From an uncultured Gemmatimonadota bacterium (lineage in GTDB: Bacteria > Gemmatimonadota > Gemmatimonadetes > Gemmatimonadales > Gemmatimonadaceae): 13,311 nt of DNA. This document shows, one piece after another, positions 1-7,896 of this stretch. A program made the position numbers and the translations under genes. The notes beneath the pieces are model-generated. The model had not been told where the DNA came from. It ran no database searches and was given only the letters and a program-made list of their open reading frames with translations. Position 1 is the first letter of the stretch; each line of letters starts with the position of its first letter. The stretch lies in the NCBI GenBank assembly GCA_946887155.1, contig CAMPKM010000036.1, positions 1 to 13,311 of the forward strand, given 5' to 3'.

Positions 1-28
1 GTGCCCCGTGCCCCGTGCCCCGTGCCCT
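1..28. repeat. Heptamer tandem array (GTGCCCC) at the window edge
   Basis: Four consecutive copies of the 7-base unit gtgcccc, the last one incomplete, run from the window edge into the stop codon of the 306-aa ATP-grasp gene. Read on the minus strand, the gene ends TAG and the array GGGCACG starts with the G of that stop codon. The array is cut by the window edge, so its full length and any opposite arm are unknown. The same unit recurs at 970-1046. Confidence 0.85.
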
Positions 29-947
29 AAAACAGCCTGGACCATCGCGCCTCGCCCAACGCGGTTCGCGGTTCCAGCGCATAACGAATCGCCATGTCCG
101 CCATCTTCTGCACCGCCCAGGAGAAATACTCCGGTGTCAGCGAATACACGTCCATGTCCGGCGCCGGGTTCATGAAGTCGATGGCGTATGGCACGCCGCT
201 CCGCACCGCGAACTCGATGGAGTTCATGTCGTAGCCGAGTGCGTTCACGATCGTCTTCGAGTCCTTGACGATGCGGGCGCCGAGTTCGGGTGAAAGATGT
301 TCGTGCTCGACGTGGTACTTCCGCTCGCGGGGATCGTACTTCATCGGGAGGATCTCGTCGCGACCGATGCAGAGGCAACGGACGAACTGGTCCCACTCGA
401 TGAACTCCTGGACGATCATCGTCAGCAGGCCGGAGTTGTCGTAGTGGTGGATCAGTTCATCGAGCGAGTGGCAGACATGGACCGCTTTCCACCCGCCGCC
501 ATGCGCGTCCTTCAGGATGCACGGCAGTCCGAGGTAGTCGAGGACCGCGCCCCAGTCGAGCGGATACTTCAGGTTGCGGAGGCTTTCGCCGGGAATGATG
601 CCGGGAACGTAGTCCTTGTTAGGCACGAGGACGGTCTTCGGCGACGCGACGCCCAGCTTCGACACGAGGATCGCGCCGAAGTACTTGTCGTCGGCCGTCC
701 ACATGAACGGGTTGTTGATGACCGTCTTTCCCTCGAGGACGGCTTTCTTGAGGTACGACCGGTACATCGGGACTTCGTGGGAGATCCGGTCGATGATGAC
801 GTCGTACGGCATTGGTGCATCGAACGGCTCGGCGCCCACCTTGGCGAATTCGGCCACGACCCCCTGCGCGCGGCGATTGACCTCGTCGATGAAGGCGGGA
901 GGCCAGCTCCACTCGCGACCCACAAAAAGCCCGATCCGCTTAGTCAT
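27..947 (-). CDS. ATP-grasp domain protein, RimK-like ligase (306 aa)
   Basis: Probable ATP-dependent carboxylate-amine (or similar) ligase of the ATP-grasp fold, cytoplasmic; substrate unknown. The N-terminal ~90 residues form a pre-ATP-grasp region (start MTKRIGLFVG). The ATP-binding lysine is probably K146 in CILKDAHGGGW, followed by the glycine-rich loop (149-152). Residues 179-184 (VQEFIE) fit the adenine-contacting strand. The metal-binding residues are visible as E245 (SIEFA) and D257 with N260 (AIDFMNPAPD), the D-x-x-N-x-x-P pattern of RimK-type enzymes. There is no signal peptide or membrane segment. The ATG at 947 has a GGAAA-like stretch about 8 bases upstream, a plausible ribosome site. 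It is the last gene of a probable cluster with two esterases, 96 bases after the nearer one, and that gap is filled by an inverted heptamer array. The stop codon TAG abuts another array. The fold is confident and the reaction is not. Confidence 0.9.
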   Translation of the reverse strand: MTKRIGLFVGREWSWPPAFIDEVNRRAQGVVAEFAKVGAEPFDAPMPYDVIIDRISHEVPMYRSYLKKAVLEGKTVINNPFMWTADDKYFGAILVSKLGVASPKTVLVPNKDYVPGIIPGESLRNLKYPLDWGAVLDYLGLPCILKDAHGGGWKAVHVCHSLDELIHHYDNSGLLTMIVQEFIEWDQFVRCLCIGRDEILPMKYDPRERKYHVEHEHLSPELGARIVKDSKTIVNALGYDMNSIEFAVRSGVPYAIDFMNPAPDMDVYSLTPEYFSWAVQKMADMAIRYALEPRTALGEARWSRLF

Positions 948-969
948 ATGGTTTCCGAATCAGAAGTAC

Positions 970-1046
970 GGGGCGTGGGGCACGGGGCACAGGGCACAGG
1001 GCACGAATGCACATCGCCGTGCCCGATGCCCCGTGCCCGTGCCCTA
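970..1046. repeat. Inverted pair of heptamer arrays forming a long hairpin
   Basis: The left arm (970-1005) has GGGCAC-type units of 6-7 bases (GGGGCAC, GGGGCAC, AGGGCAC, AGGGCAC). The right arm (1018-1046) carries the complementary GTGCCC units. The inner arms cgtgccc (1018-1024) and gggcacg (999-1005) pair perfectly around a 12-base loop. The stem extends to 15 pairs with one G-U wobble and one mismatch, and further with single-base bulges. It fills the gap between the esterase stop codon (1044-1046, whose TAG supplies the first G of the array) and the ATP-grasp start at 947. There is no T-run after the stem on the minus strand, so a classical intrinsic terminator is not supported. It could act in RNA stability or as an attenuator, or be a dispersed repeat. 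Confidence 0.8.
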
Positions 1047-1775
1047 GTCATGCCCCCCCACATACCGAACGATCATCTGTTCCCAGTACGGCCAGTCATG
1101 CGCGTGTCCATCCCAGATGCGCAGCGCGTTGCCGATTCCCTTGTTCCACAGGATGGTCGAGAACGCGACGTTCTCCTGGAAGTTGGGATCCCCGCGCCCG
1201 ATCGCGATGATGATGTCCTGCCGCCGGAACGCGGCCAGGCGTGCCGGGTCGTGCTCGTGCTGCATGAAATCCATCGGATTACCGGCGTAGACGTTGCCGT
1301 CCGAATAGCCACCGGTCATCCCCTTGATGTCGTACATCGCGCTCATCCCGATGACGCGATGGAACAGTGACGGGTTGCGAAGCCCGATACTCATGGCGTG
1401 AAAGCCGCCGAAACTCGCCCCGGTCGCGATCACGAACGGGTTGGCGTTCACCGATTCCGTGAACGGCAACAGCTCCTCCCGGATGTAGCGATCGTACTGC
1501 AGGTGAAGCCAGGCGCGATGCCCCGGGTGCGTTTCCTTGGCGTACCAGCTCAGGTCGTGGTTGTGGTCGAGGCACCAGAGCTGGAGCCAGCCCTTCTCGA
1601 TGTGCTCGCGGAGCACGTCGGGCATGTACCGGTTGGGCCACTCGTTATGGTTGCCCATCGTCGTCGGGAACGCGAACAGCCGGGCACCACGCTCACCGAA
1701 CCAGCGCACGTGCATCGTGCGGCCCAGGATGGGTGAGTGCCATGAGCGGTGGTGCCCCGGCATGCGGGTGCTCAT
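1044..1775 (-). CDS. Alpha/beta-hydrolase esterase (243 aa)
   Basis: Probable serine esterase of the bacterial putative-esterase family, resembling the group I know as COG4947; cytoplasmic, substrate unknown. The nucleophile elbow is GASFGG with Ser121. Likely acid and base are Asp196 (GRGDPN) and His226 (GHAHDW). The stretch YDRYIREELLPF (94-105) before the elbow is typical of this esterase superfamily. There is no signal peptide. I chose the ATG at 1775 because it overlaps the stop codon of the upstream esterase as ATGA (1772-1775), the usual sign of translational coupling. An in-frame start at 1829 would add 18 residues lying inside the upstream gene and looks spurious. The two neighbouring esterases are different proteins, not a split or recent duplicate: their elbows differ (GASFGG against GSSLGG) and their His contexts differ. 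Confidence 0.9.
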   Translation of the reverse strand: MSTRMPGHHRSWHSPILGRTMHVRWFGERGARLFAFPTTMGNHNEWPNRYMPDVLREHIEKGWLQLWCLDHNHDLSWYAKETHPGHRAWLHLQYDRYIREELLPFTESVNANPFVIATGASFGGFHAMSIGLRNPSLFHRVIGMSAMYDIKGMTGGYSDGNVYAGNPMDFMQHEHDPARLAAFRRQDIIIAIGRGDPNFQENVAFSTILWNKGIGNALRIWDGHAHDWPYWEQMIVRYVGGHD

Positions 1776-2581
1776 TCCGGCACGCCGCCGAGCAGGAAGG
1801 GAAGCGCTGGCCGCAGCCGTTTCCCCCACGCCGCCTCGTTATGCAAGCCGCCCTTGTCCTCGACCCACATCAGGTCCCGTCCGCGTTGGTAGCCCATCTC
1901 GATGAGGAGGTCACGCATCTGCCGCGCATTGGCCAGCGTGCCCTCGCCTTCCTTCGTTCCGACATCGAGGTAGATCCGGCCGCGAACGTATCCCGCCGAC
2001 TCGACAAACCGAAAGATGTCCCCCTCGGCGAACCAGAGCGCCGGACTCAGCGAGCCGACGAAGCCGTAACGGGCTGGCTGCCGGAAGAACGCGTACAGGC
2101 TGATCAGGCCACCAAGCGACGAACCGGCGATCCCCACGCCCGCGGGTCCGGGAATCGTGCGGTACCGTGCCTCGACCATCGGCATGACGTGCTGTTCCAG
2201 CCAGTCGAGGTACTCATCGCCATCGCCACCCCCGATGCGCTGGTCGACGAAGGGCGTGTACTCACCGATCCGGTCGATGCCGGCATTCGGCACACCGACG
2301 ACGATCGCCCGTCGTCCCTTTCGCGGCGCCTTGGCGAGCGCCGAGTCGACACCCCACTCACCGGCAAACGATGTGGCGGGATCGAACAGGTTCTGCCCGT
2401 CGTGCATGTAGAGCACGGGATACGGCTGCGTGCTTTTTTCGTACGAGGCCGGCAGGTACACGAGGATGTCCCTTGACCGGCCGAGGACGGGGCTGTCCAC
2501 GTCATGGATGACGTCCAGGCGACCGGGCGGGGATCGCCGGCGCGCTTTCCACTTCTCGAGGAACCGTGTGCTCGGGTCCAT
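1772..2581 (-). CDS. Alpha/beta-hydrolase, enterochelin-esterase-like (269 aa)
   Basis: Probable serine hydrolase of the Fes/IroE-like esterase family (Pfam Esterase type), cytoplasmic because no signal peptide is visible. Residues 38-60 (RDILVYLP, then PVLYMHDGQN) are the family's early strands and oxyanion-hole region. The nucleophile is Ser155 in GSSLGG. A likely acid is in LDVGTKEGE (Asp206 or Glu211), and the catalytic His is His247 in GGLHNEAAW, matching the H-x-E-x-x-W pattern of the family. Known members cleave siderophore esters or acyl esters, but no siderophore synthesis or uptake gene is in the window, so that role is not supported. The ATG at 2581 follows the giant kinase gene by 45 bases with no strong ribosome site. 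The gene ends in a 4-base overlap with the next esterase, so the two are almost certainly co-translated. Confidence 0.92.
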   Translation of the reverse strand: MDPSTRFLEKWKARRRSPPGRLDVIHDVDSPVLGRSRDILVYLPASYEKSTQPYPVLYMHDGQNLFDPATSFAGEWGVDSALAKAPRKGRRAIVVGVPNAGIDRIGEYTPFVDQRIGGGDGDEYLDWLEQHVMPMVEARYRTIPGPAGVGIAGSSLGGLISLYAFFRQPARYGFVGSLSPALWFAEGDIFRFVESAGYVRGRIYLDVGTKEGEGTLANARQMRDLLIEMGYQRGRDLMWVEDKGGLHNEAAWGKRLRPALPFLLGGVPE

Positions 2582-2626
2582 GTGCCGATAAACCTAGGCG
2601 CCCCGCCGACTCTCCTGCACCACTGC

Positions 2627-5600
2627 TCAGGTGGGCAACATGCTCAGGATTTCCTGGAGCGTCCCGCGACTTACCGGCTTGACGAGGTGACGATCGAAGC
2701 CCGCCTCCTTTGAGCGTCGACGATCTTCGTCGCTCCCCCACCCCGTTTGCGCGACCAGAACCACGTCCTGGAGATCGGGGTCCTCCCGGATACGACGCGC
2801 CACTTCGTAGCCGGCGATCCCCGGCAGTCCGATGTCGACCAGCATGAGGTCAGGACGAAACTCGCTTGCCTTGGCGATGGCTTCTTCTCCCGTGGAGGCG
2901 ACTTCAACGCGATGGCCCATTACCTCCAGCAGTGTCGACAGGCTCGCGACCTGGTCGTCGTTGTCATCCACGACAAGAATCCGGCGGGACGACGTGCTTT
3001 CGTCCTCCGGCTTCCGGGGCGTTCTCAGGACCCGTCGCTTGTCCGCTGGCAGCCGCACGACGAATTCACTTCCCTTGCCGATGCCCTCGCTGATAGCGGC
3101 CACCGTGCCGCCGTGCATCTCGACCAGACTCTTGACCAGCGCCAGCCCCACACCCAGGCCCCCGCGACCCTGGGCGGTTGTCCGTGGACCCTGTGTGAAC
3201 ATCTCGAACACGTGAGGCAGTAGGGTCGGTGAAATGCCGCGGCCGGTATCGCTGACACGAATCACGACCTCACCTGAATCCGAGCCCTCGGTCGCCGGCC
3301 GAATCTTCGCCGTTTTTCGCGACGCCTTCGTGTTCTTCGAGTCGACGCGGTCCCTGGTCATCGATCGTTCGGCGGAAATCGTTATGCGGCCGCCAGGATC
3401 CGTGTACTTCGACGCGTTGTTCAGCAGGTTGACGAGTACCTGTGCGATCCGAACCGGATCTGCGTGCAGGTAAATTGGCTCCTCCGGGAGCTCGACGTTC
3501 AGCTCGTGTTGATTGGACTCGAAGAGTGGCCTGGTCGAGTCCAGCGCCATCTGCACGACAGAGGCGACCGCGACCTGCTCCTTGCGCACTTCGATCTTTT
3601 TCTCGACGATACGCGCGAGGTCGACCAGGTCCTCGACGATGCGGGCCAGTTGCGTGGCCTGACGATCCAGAATCTCGCGCGACTGCGCGATCGCTTCGCG
3701 ATTGGCACTGGCGATCCGCATGATCTCGATGGCGTTCCTGATCGGGGCGAGCGGATTCCTGAGCTCGTGCGCCAGCGTCGCCAGGAATTCGTTCTTCCGC
3801 CGGTCGGCTTCGCGCAGGTCTTCCATTGTCCGGCGTAGTTGCGTGATGTCGCGCTTGATCGCCAGGACGGCGACCCGCCGCCCCGACTCGTCGCGAATGA
3901 GTACTTCGCGGCAATGGATCAGGATGGGGGTGCCGTCCTTGCGGGTCTGTGTCAACTCGCCGTCCCACACATCGGAGCGTTGCAGCGCGTGGTTGAGCGA
4001 CGCCCACTGCTCGGCGTTGGTCCGCAGGAGTTCGCTGATCCGCTGGCCGACCGCTTCCGCGGCCGTCCATCCGTAGATGGCTTCCGCGCCACGATTCCAC
4101 GAGAGAATGCGGTCCTCGGCATCCCTGGTAACCACCGCGTCCTGCGACAACTCGATCAGCGTGGACTGCCTGACGAGTTTCTCCTGGTCACGGCGCATCT
4201 GGTCGATGTCGACGAGGACCACCACCGCGCCGTCGATCCGGTTGTCGGCGGTCCGGTACGGGTGAACACGCAACAGGTGCCACCGCCCGTCGCGGTCACG
4301 GACTTCGCGCTCGAAGGTCTGCATTTTCTCGACCACGTCGCCGATGATCCGTTCCAGGTCAGGCACGATGACCGCCGGCCGCATGTCTCCGATCGGCCGT
4401 CCCACATCGGTGGGTAGCAGGCCGAGCGCACTCCGGGCCGGCGGCGAGAGGCGGCGGATGCGCCGGTCGCCGGCCACCATCACGACCGGAATGTCCGCGC
4501 TGTCCAGGAGGTTGGTGAGGTCACTATTGACGAGGTCGAGCTCGAGGTTGCGCCGCTGCAACTGTTCGTTGAGGGTCGAGAGTTCCTCGTTGGCCGATTG
4601 CAGCTCTTCCTTGGCGGTCTCCAGTTCCTCGTTGGTGCTCTGCAGCTCTTCGTTGCTGGAGAGAATCTCCTCGTTTGCGGACCGCAGCTCTTCGTTGGCC
4701 GCGTCCTGCTGCTCGATCATTGACTGCAGGTACTCGCGCGTCGCCACCAATTCCTGGCGCACCTGCACCTGCTCGCGCGCGGAGTCGGCTTCGGACAGGG
4801 GAGACGCCTGCATCTGCTCCCGTGGTGGATTCTTCCTGCCTTCATGAAAGAGCACGAGGAAGCACGCGGCACCGCTCAACAGCACCGGCAGGACCTCGAG
4901 CCCAATCTCCACGAGCCCGGAATCCCGCCGAAGACTGATTCCCGCTCGCGACACCGGAATGTTTTGCTTGCTTGCTTCGGTAAGGGCGTTGCGCAGATCG
5001 AGGAACAGCCCCTCTCGGGCCATTTTCAGCACGTTATTGGTCGGATCGCCCGCTGGTGATTCCAGGTAGGCGTTGGTGCGACCACGGAACTGGAGGATGT
5101 CGAAGTTCTCGTCCACCAGCACACCCGGCGGCGAAAATCTTCCCAGCAGGATCCGGTCTGCCTCACGCTGGAAGTCGTGCGCCGCGGGCGCTGACGTTGG
5201 CGACCGCTGCTGGTGCTGTGACGTAACCAGCTGGGAGAGCGACGAAGGAGAAAATGGGTGCCTGACAACACCGTTCCGGCGCGAGAAAATGCGGTAGGTG
5301 CGATCGACCTGGTCGAACAAGTCCGCGCTGTCGCCGATGGTCTCCGCCACGCCGAGCACGAGGAAACCCGGCACATTGAGTGCGTAATGGAACGTCGGGA
5401 GTATGCGCCGTTGCAGCGGTGAGCTCAGGTAAATGAGCACGTTTCGACAGCTGATCATGTCGATGTGCGAAAATGGCGGATCGGCAATCAGGTTGTGACG
5501 CGCGAAAACGCAGCAGTCACGGACGGCCTGGTCAATCCGGTAGTGATTGTCTTCGCGGCGGAAAAACCGCTGCAATCGCTCCGGGGTGACTTCGGTTTCT

Positions 5601-6727
5601 ATCGTGACGGGGTAGACGCCTGCGCGCGCCTTGTCGAGCGCGGTTTGTTCGCTCAGGTCAGTGGCAAAGATCTGGATCGCGGGTCGGACCGCCTGGTTGT
5701 CGTAGAACTCGATCAGCGCCATCGCGATCGAATACGCTTCCTGTCCCGTTGAGCAGCCGGGGACCCAGACGCGGATCGGATCGTTGGGCGCCTTGGTCCT
5801 CGCGAGCTCGGGAAAGACGCGCGACTTGAGGACGTCGAACAGTTCCGGATCGCGGAAGAAGCTCGTGACGTTGATCAACAGGTCATGGTACAAGGCGTCG
5901 AGCTCGGCCCTGTCGTCGCTGAGTCGCTCAGCGTAGCGGTCCATCGACGGTTCTGCGTGCAGCGCCATGCGTCGCATGATCCGCCGCCGGATGGTCGTAT
6001 CGCGGTAGAGGGCGAAGTCCACGCCGGTACGACCCCGTATGGCGTTGAGCACCAGGTGATAGCTCTCGGCGGCGGTTGCCTCACCCTCCCGGGCATCATC
6101 GCCAGGGCGGACCCAGGGATGCGTCGCAATATGTCCAAGCCGCCGACCAATCTCCGCTGGCGGAAGGATGAAGTCGATGCATCCGCTGTCCACCGCGCTC
6201 TTCGGCATCGCCGGATGCGTTGCAGTTTCCTCGTCCTGCGCCAGGGTAATACCTGCAGCCGCCTTGATCTCGCTGCAGCCTTGGGTGCCGTCGGTTCCGG
6301 AGCCTGACAACACCACGGCAATGGCACGGCGGCCATCCTCGGCGGCAAGTGAGCGGAACAGGTAGTCTACCGGGAAGTGTCGCGGCGACTGGTCGCGCGG
6401 TGTCAGCCTGATGCGTCCATCGGTAACGCCCAGATTGGCGTTAGGTGGCATGACATACACGCGTCGCGGCTCGATCGGCTCGCCATCCGTTGCCTCGACC
6501 ACCGGCATCGTCGTCGCAAGAGACAGAAGCTGCGGCAGGCGGCTCTTGTGATTCGGGTCGAGGTGCTGGACAACCAGCAACGCCAGTTCGCTTTCAGGCG
6601 GCACCGCGGCGAGAAGTTGACTCAACGCCTCGAGGCCACCGGCCGACGCGCCAATACCAACGAGCGGAAATGCCACGGACGGAGTGAGCGCGGACCGTTC
6701 CTGCCGCGGTTGTGGCGAAGCGTCCAT
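2627..6727 (-). CDS. CheB-CheR-PAS-histidine kinase-receiver fusion (1366 aa)
   Basis: Giant cytoplasmic signalling protein, numbered from the ATG at 6727. A CheB methylesterase domain (about 19-200) keeps its triad: Ser28 in GASAGG, His55 in VQHLDP and Asp146 in GSGTDGT. CheR methyltransferase follows (about 222-485), with the SAM site [12 protein letters not shown] and CRNVLIYL. Next come a PAS-like region (530-635), a coiled coil with repeated NEEL heptads (645-745), two PAS domains (745-850 and 856-962), a HisKA domain with phospho-His987 in [11 protein letters not shown], an HATPase domain with N-box NLLNNA and G2 box [11 protein letters not shown], and a receiver with phospho-Asp1298 (LVDIGLPG) and Lys1350 (LVKP). 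All catalytic residues look intact. No chemoreceptor, CheA or CheW is nearby, so CheB/CheR may modify or sense something other than a classical receptor. A TTG at 6817 would add an Arg-rich 30-residue extension; neither start has a clear ribosome site. Two esterase genes follow closely. Confidence 0.95.
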   Translation of the reverse strand: MDASPQPRQERSALTPSVAFPLVGIGASAGGLEALSQLLAAVPPESELALLVVQHLDPNHKSRLPQLLSLATTMPVVEATDGEPIEPRRVYVMPPNANLGVTDGRIRLTPRDQSPRHFPVDYLFRSLAAEDGRRAIAVVLSGSGTDGTQGCSEIKAAAGITLAQDEETATHPAMPKSAVDSGCIDFILPPAEIGRRLGHIATHPWVRPGDDAREGEATAAESYHLVLNAIRGRTGVDFALYRDTTIRRRIMRRMALHAEPSMDRYAERLSDDRAELDALYHDLLINVTSFFRDPELFDVLKSRVFPELARTKAPNDPIRVWVPGCSTGQEAYSIAMALIEFYDNQAVRPAIQIFATDLSEQTALDKARAGVYPVTIETEVTPERLQRFFRREDNHYRIDQAVRDCCVFARHNLIADPPFSHIDMISCRNVLIYLSSPLQRRILPTFHYALNVPGFLVLGVAETIGDSADLFDQVDRTYRIFSRRNGVVRHPFSPSSLSQLVTSQHQQRSPTSAPAAHDFQREADRILLGRFSPPGVLVDENFDILQFRGRTNAYLESPAGDPTNNVLKMAREGLFLDLRNALTEASKQNIPVSRAGISLRRDSGLVEIGLEVLPVLLSGAACFLVLFHEGRKNPPREQMQASPLSEADSAREQVQVRQELVATREYLQSMIEQQDAANEELRSANEEILSSNEELQSTNEELETAKEELQSANEELSTLNEQLQRRNLELDLVNSDLTNLLDSADIPVVMVAGDRRIRRLSPPARSALGLLPTDVGRPIGDMRPAVIVPDLERIIGDVVEKMQTFEREVRDRDGRWHLLRVHPYRTADNRIDGAVVVLVDIDQMRRDQEKLVRQSTLIELSQDAVVTRDAEDRILSWNRGAEAIYGWTAAEAVGQRISELLRTNAEQWASLNHALQRSDVWDGELTQTRKDGTPILIHCREVLIRDESGRRVAVLAIKRDITQLRRTMEDLREADRRKNEFLATLAHELRNPLAPIRNAIEIMRIASANREAIAQSREILDRQATQLARIVEDLVDLARIVEKKIEVRKEQVAVASVVQMALDSTRPLFESNQHELNVELPEEPIYLHADPVRIAQVLVNLLNNASKYTDPGGRITISAERSMTRDRVDSKNTKASRKTAKIRPATEGSDSGEVVIRVSDTGRGISPTLLPHVFEMFTQGPRTTAQGRGGLGVGLALVKSLVEMHGGTVAAISEGIGKGSEFVVRLPADKRRVLRTPRKPEDESTSSRRILVVDDNDDQVASLSTLLEVMGHRVEVASTGEEAIAKASEFRPDLMLVDIGLPGIAGYEVARRIREDPDLQDVVLVAQTGWGSDEDRRRSKEAGFDRHLVKPVSRGTLQEILSMLPT

Positions 6728-6939
6728 TCGGGGTCGGGTGGAACGACGCGCACGAACCCGAATTCTTTCCGGGTGGCCGCGAGGATCCGCTCGCGTCGCA
6801 CGGCGCCGAATAACCAACGATGTCCGTGCGCAAGCATCGTCGCCAGACCCGCCTGGCCGGTGCTGGCGAACTGCGCTACAGCCACGGCCACATCAGCGCG
6901 TGGTGAGCACCGATATGGCCGTGCAGGTTCCGAATCGTT
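6728..6939. other. Gap upstream of the giant kinase, no clear gene
   Basis: This stretch lies between the kinase ATG and the end of the dehydrogenase remnant. The kinase frame stays open to a TTG at 6817 but codes for Arg-rich sequence unlike the domain it precedes. Another minus-strand frame is open from about 6891 and continues the frame of the remnant after its stop codon (RADVAVAVAQFASTGQAG). It could be the decayed continuation of the dehydrogenase, but I cannot align it convincingly. I see no clear promoter, although one should lie here if the kinase starts its own transcript. Confidence 0.4.
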
Positions 6940-7225
6940 CTAGAAGACGAGCAGTGGCAAATCCGGTGGAAGACCGAGCGTCCACGCCTGCTGAAGCGTG
7001 TCGACGAGAAACGCCCGAGCCGCCCGCCATTTCGCTTCCGCTTCGGCTACGCCCGCCTGCACTACTCCGCGATCGCGCAGGGTCTTCATCGAACCCATGG
7101 GAGCCTTGCCCTGCGCGAGGCCGGAATTCATCGATCGCGCCCCGTGCACTCGAGAGCAGCACGACCGCACTGAACACGGCGATGATCGGAACCGCGGGGA
7201 AGTGGCAGAGCGGGCCCTGGGTCCG
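6940..7225 (-). pseudogene. Frameshifted remnant of an acyl-CoA dehydrogenase C-terminal domain
   Basis: Two adjacent minus-strand frames together read like the C-terminal helical domain of an acyl-CoA dehydrogenase-type flavoenzyme. The first, directly after the TerB-like stop codon and in the same frame, gives GPLCHFPAVPII, then VVLLSSARGAIDEF. The second resumes near 7120 with LAQGKAPMGSMKTLRDRG, then VQAGVAEAEAKWRAARAFL and a stop at 6940-6942. In this family ARGAID-F, K-P-GS, LRDR--VQ--VA-AEA and RAARAFL follow one another in just this order. The join near 7112-7128 needs a 1- or 2-base indel. The N-terminal and middle domains, including the catalytic base region, are missing. It is a dead fragment, probably left by a deletion or recombination between the kinase and the TerB-like gene. 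Recognition is by eye; a profile search would settle it. Confidence 0.72.
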
Positions 7226-7690
7226 TTATTCGGTTCGCTTGCGGGCAGCGGCGTCCTTCGCCGCCGAGAGATAACCCGGCTCGAGCTCGAGCAGGTTCGA
7301 GATCTTCCGTGTGAGATAATGTTCGTGTTCGGCGACCTGCCCGTCGGCCAGGACGATTCCCCACATGATTTCCGCCAGCACCATCTTCTGTCCCGTGTCG
7401 TAGTTCGCGCGCAACTGCGACGTGAACTGGAAGTGATCGACCGCGTTGCGACGTTCCCGGTCGGCCAGCTCCATCAGCGCCTTACCTGCTTCCGCAGGAA
7501 GTGAAAAGTGGCGTTCCAGGACACGCTCGATGTGCGTGCGTTCGGCGTCGGAGAACTCGCCATCGGCGTGCGCGATGTCGAGCAGCAGGACACAGGCCGC
7601 CAGGTGAAGCGGCTCCACACCCGGCGGTGGCGCGTCCACTGGTTCGGCTTGCTGAGTGCCGAACATACGTTTGATGGAATCGAGCAGCAT
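7226..7690 (-). CDS. TerB-like tellurite-resistance/co-chaperone-type protein (154 aa)
   Basis: Small all-helical protein of the TerB family. Two tandem acidic signatures are visible: HADGEFSDAE (41-50) and LADGQVAEHE (114-123), the metal-binding-type D-G-x-x-x-x-x-E motifs that mark the two halves of the TerB fold. Residues 1-27 are a variable, Pro-rich N-terminal tail. The helix after the second motif ends in a basic tail (AAARKRTE). There is no signal peptide or membrane segment. TerB-family proteins occur in tellurite and stress-response clusters and in DjlA-like co-chaperones; no other ter gene is present here, so the specific role is unknown. The ATG at 7690 has only a weak purine stretch upstream. 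The stop codon abuts the dehydrogenase remnant in the same frame, so the natural C-terminus may have been set by that junction. Confidence 0.85.
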   Translation of the reverse strand: MLLDSIKRMFGTQQAEPVDAPPPGVEPLHLAACVLLLDIAHADGEFSDAERTHIERVLERHFSLPAEAGKALMELADRERRNAVDHFQFTSQLRANYDTGQKMVLAEIMWGIVLADGQVAEHEHYLTRKISNLLELEPGYLSAAKDAAARKRTE

Positions 7691-7896
7691 GAGTCAGGTC
7701 CGCCTAACGTAAGGGAACCGGGGGCAGGCGCGCACCTTGCAGATGTCTGTCCCCAGGAGGGTGAGGATCCCGCACTCTAGCCTCTCGCGCTGACTCTCGT
7801 AAGGCGTTGGAACGCTACGGCTGATGTAAGGTCGCTTCGTGCACGGATTCCGCGCGCGCACGGAACCCATCGAACTCGAATCCTCCGGCGAGTCGT
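7691..7896. other. Intergenic region between ABC exporter and TerB-like gene
   Basis: 206 bases with no credible gene. It would hold the 3' end of the ABC transcript and any promoter for the TerB-like gene. The clearest structure is an imperfect stem at 7845-7867 (GG-TTCCG against CGGAACC, with a bulged A) around a GC-rich 8-base loop, about 30 bases after the ABC stop codon. No T-run follows on the minus strand, so I do not call a terminator. Confidence 0.5.

Noticed and set aside
297..1370. Long plus-strand open frame of about 357 codons
   Set aside because: It lies antisense to the ATP-grasp and esterase genes, crosses their intergenic repeat, and has Val/Asp/Arg-rich composition with no motif, typical of frames opposite GC-rich genes.
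1776..1829. Longer N-terminus for the 243-aa esterase
   Set aside because: The extra 18 residues are encoded inside the upstream esterase, while the ATG at 1775 makes the standard ATGA overlap.
1733..2476. Plus-strand open frame of 247 codons
   Set aside because: It is antisense to both esterase genes, which have complete catalytic motifs; no domain is recognisable in this frame.
6622..6891. Minus-strand 89-codon gene upstream of the giant kinase
   Set aside because: It overlaps the intact CheB coding region in another frame and contains no recognisable motif; part of it may be a decayed continuation of the dehydrogenase remnant.
7845..7867. Intrinsic terminator of the ABC gene
   Set aside because: The stem is imperfect and no T-run follows in the direction of transcription.
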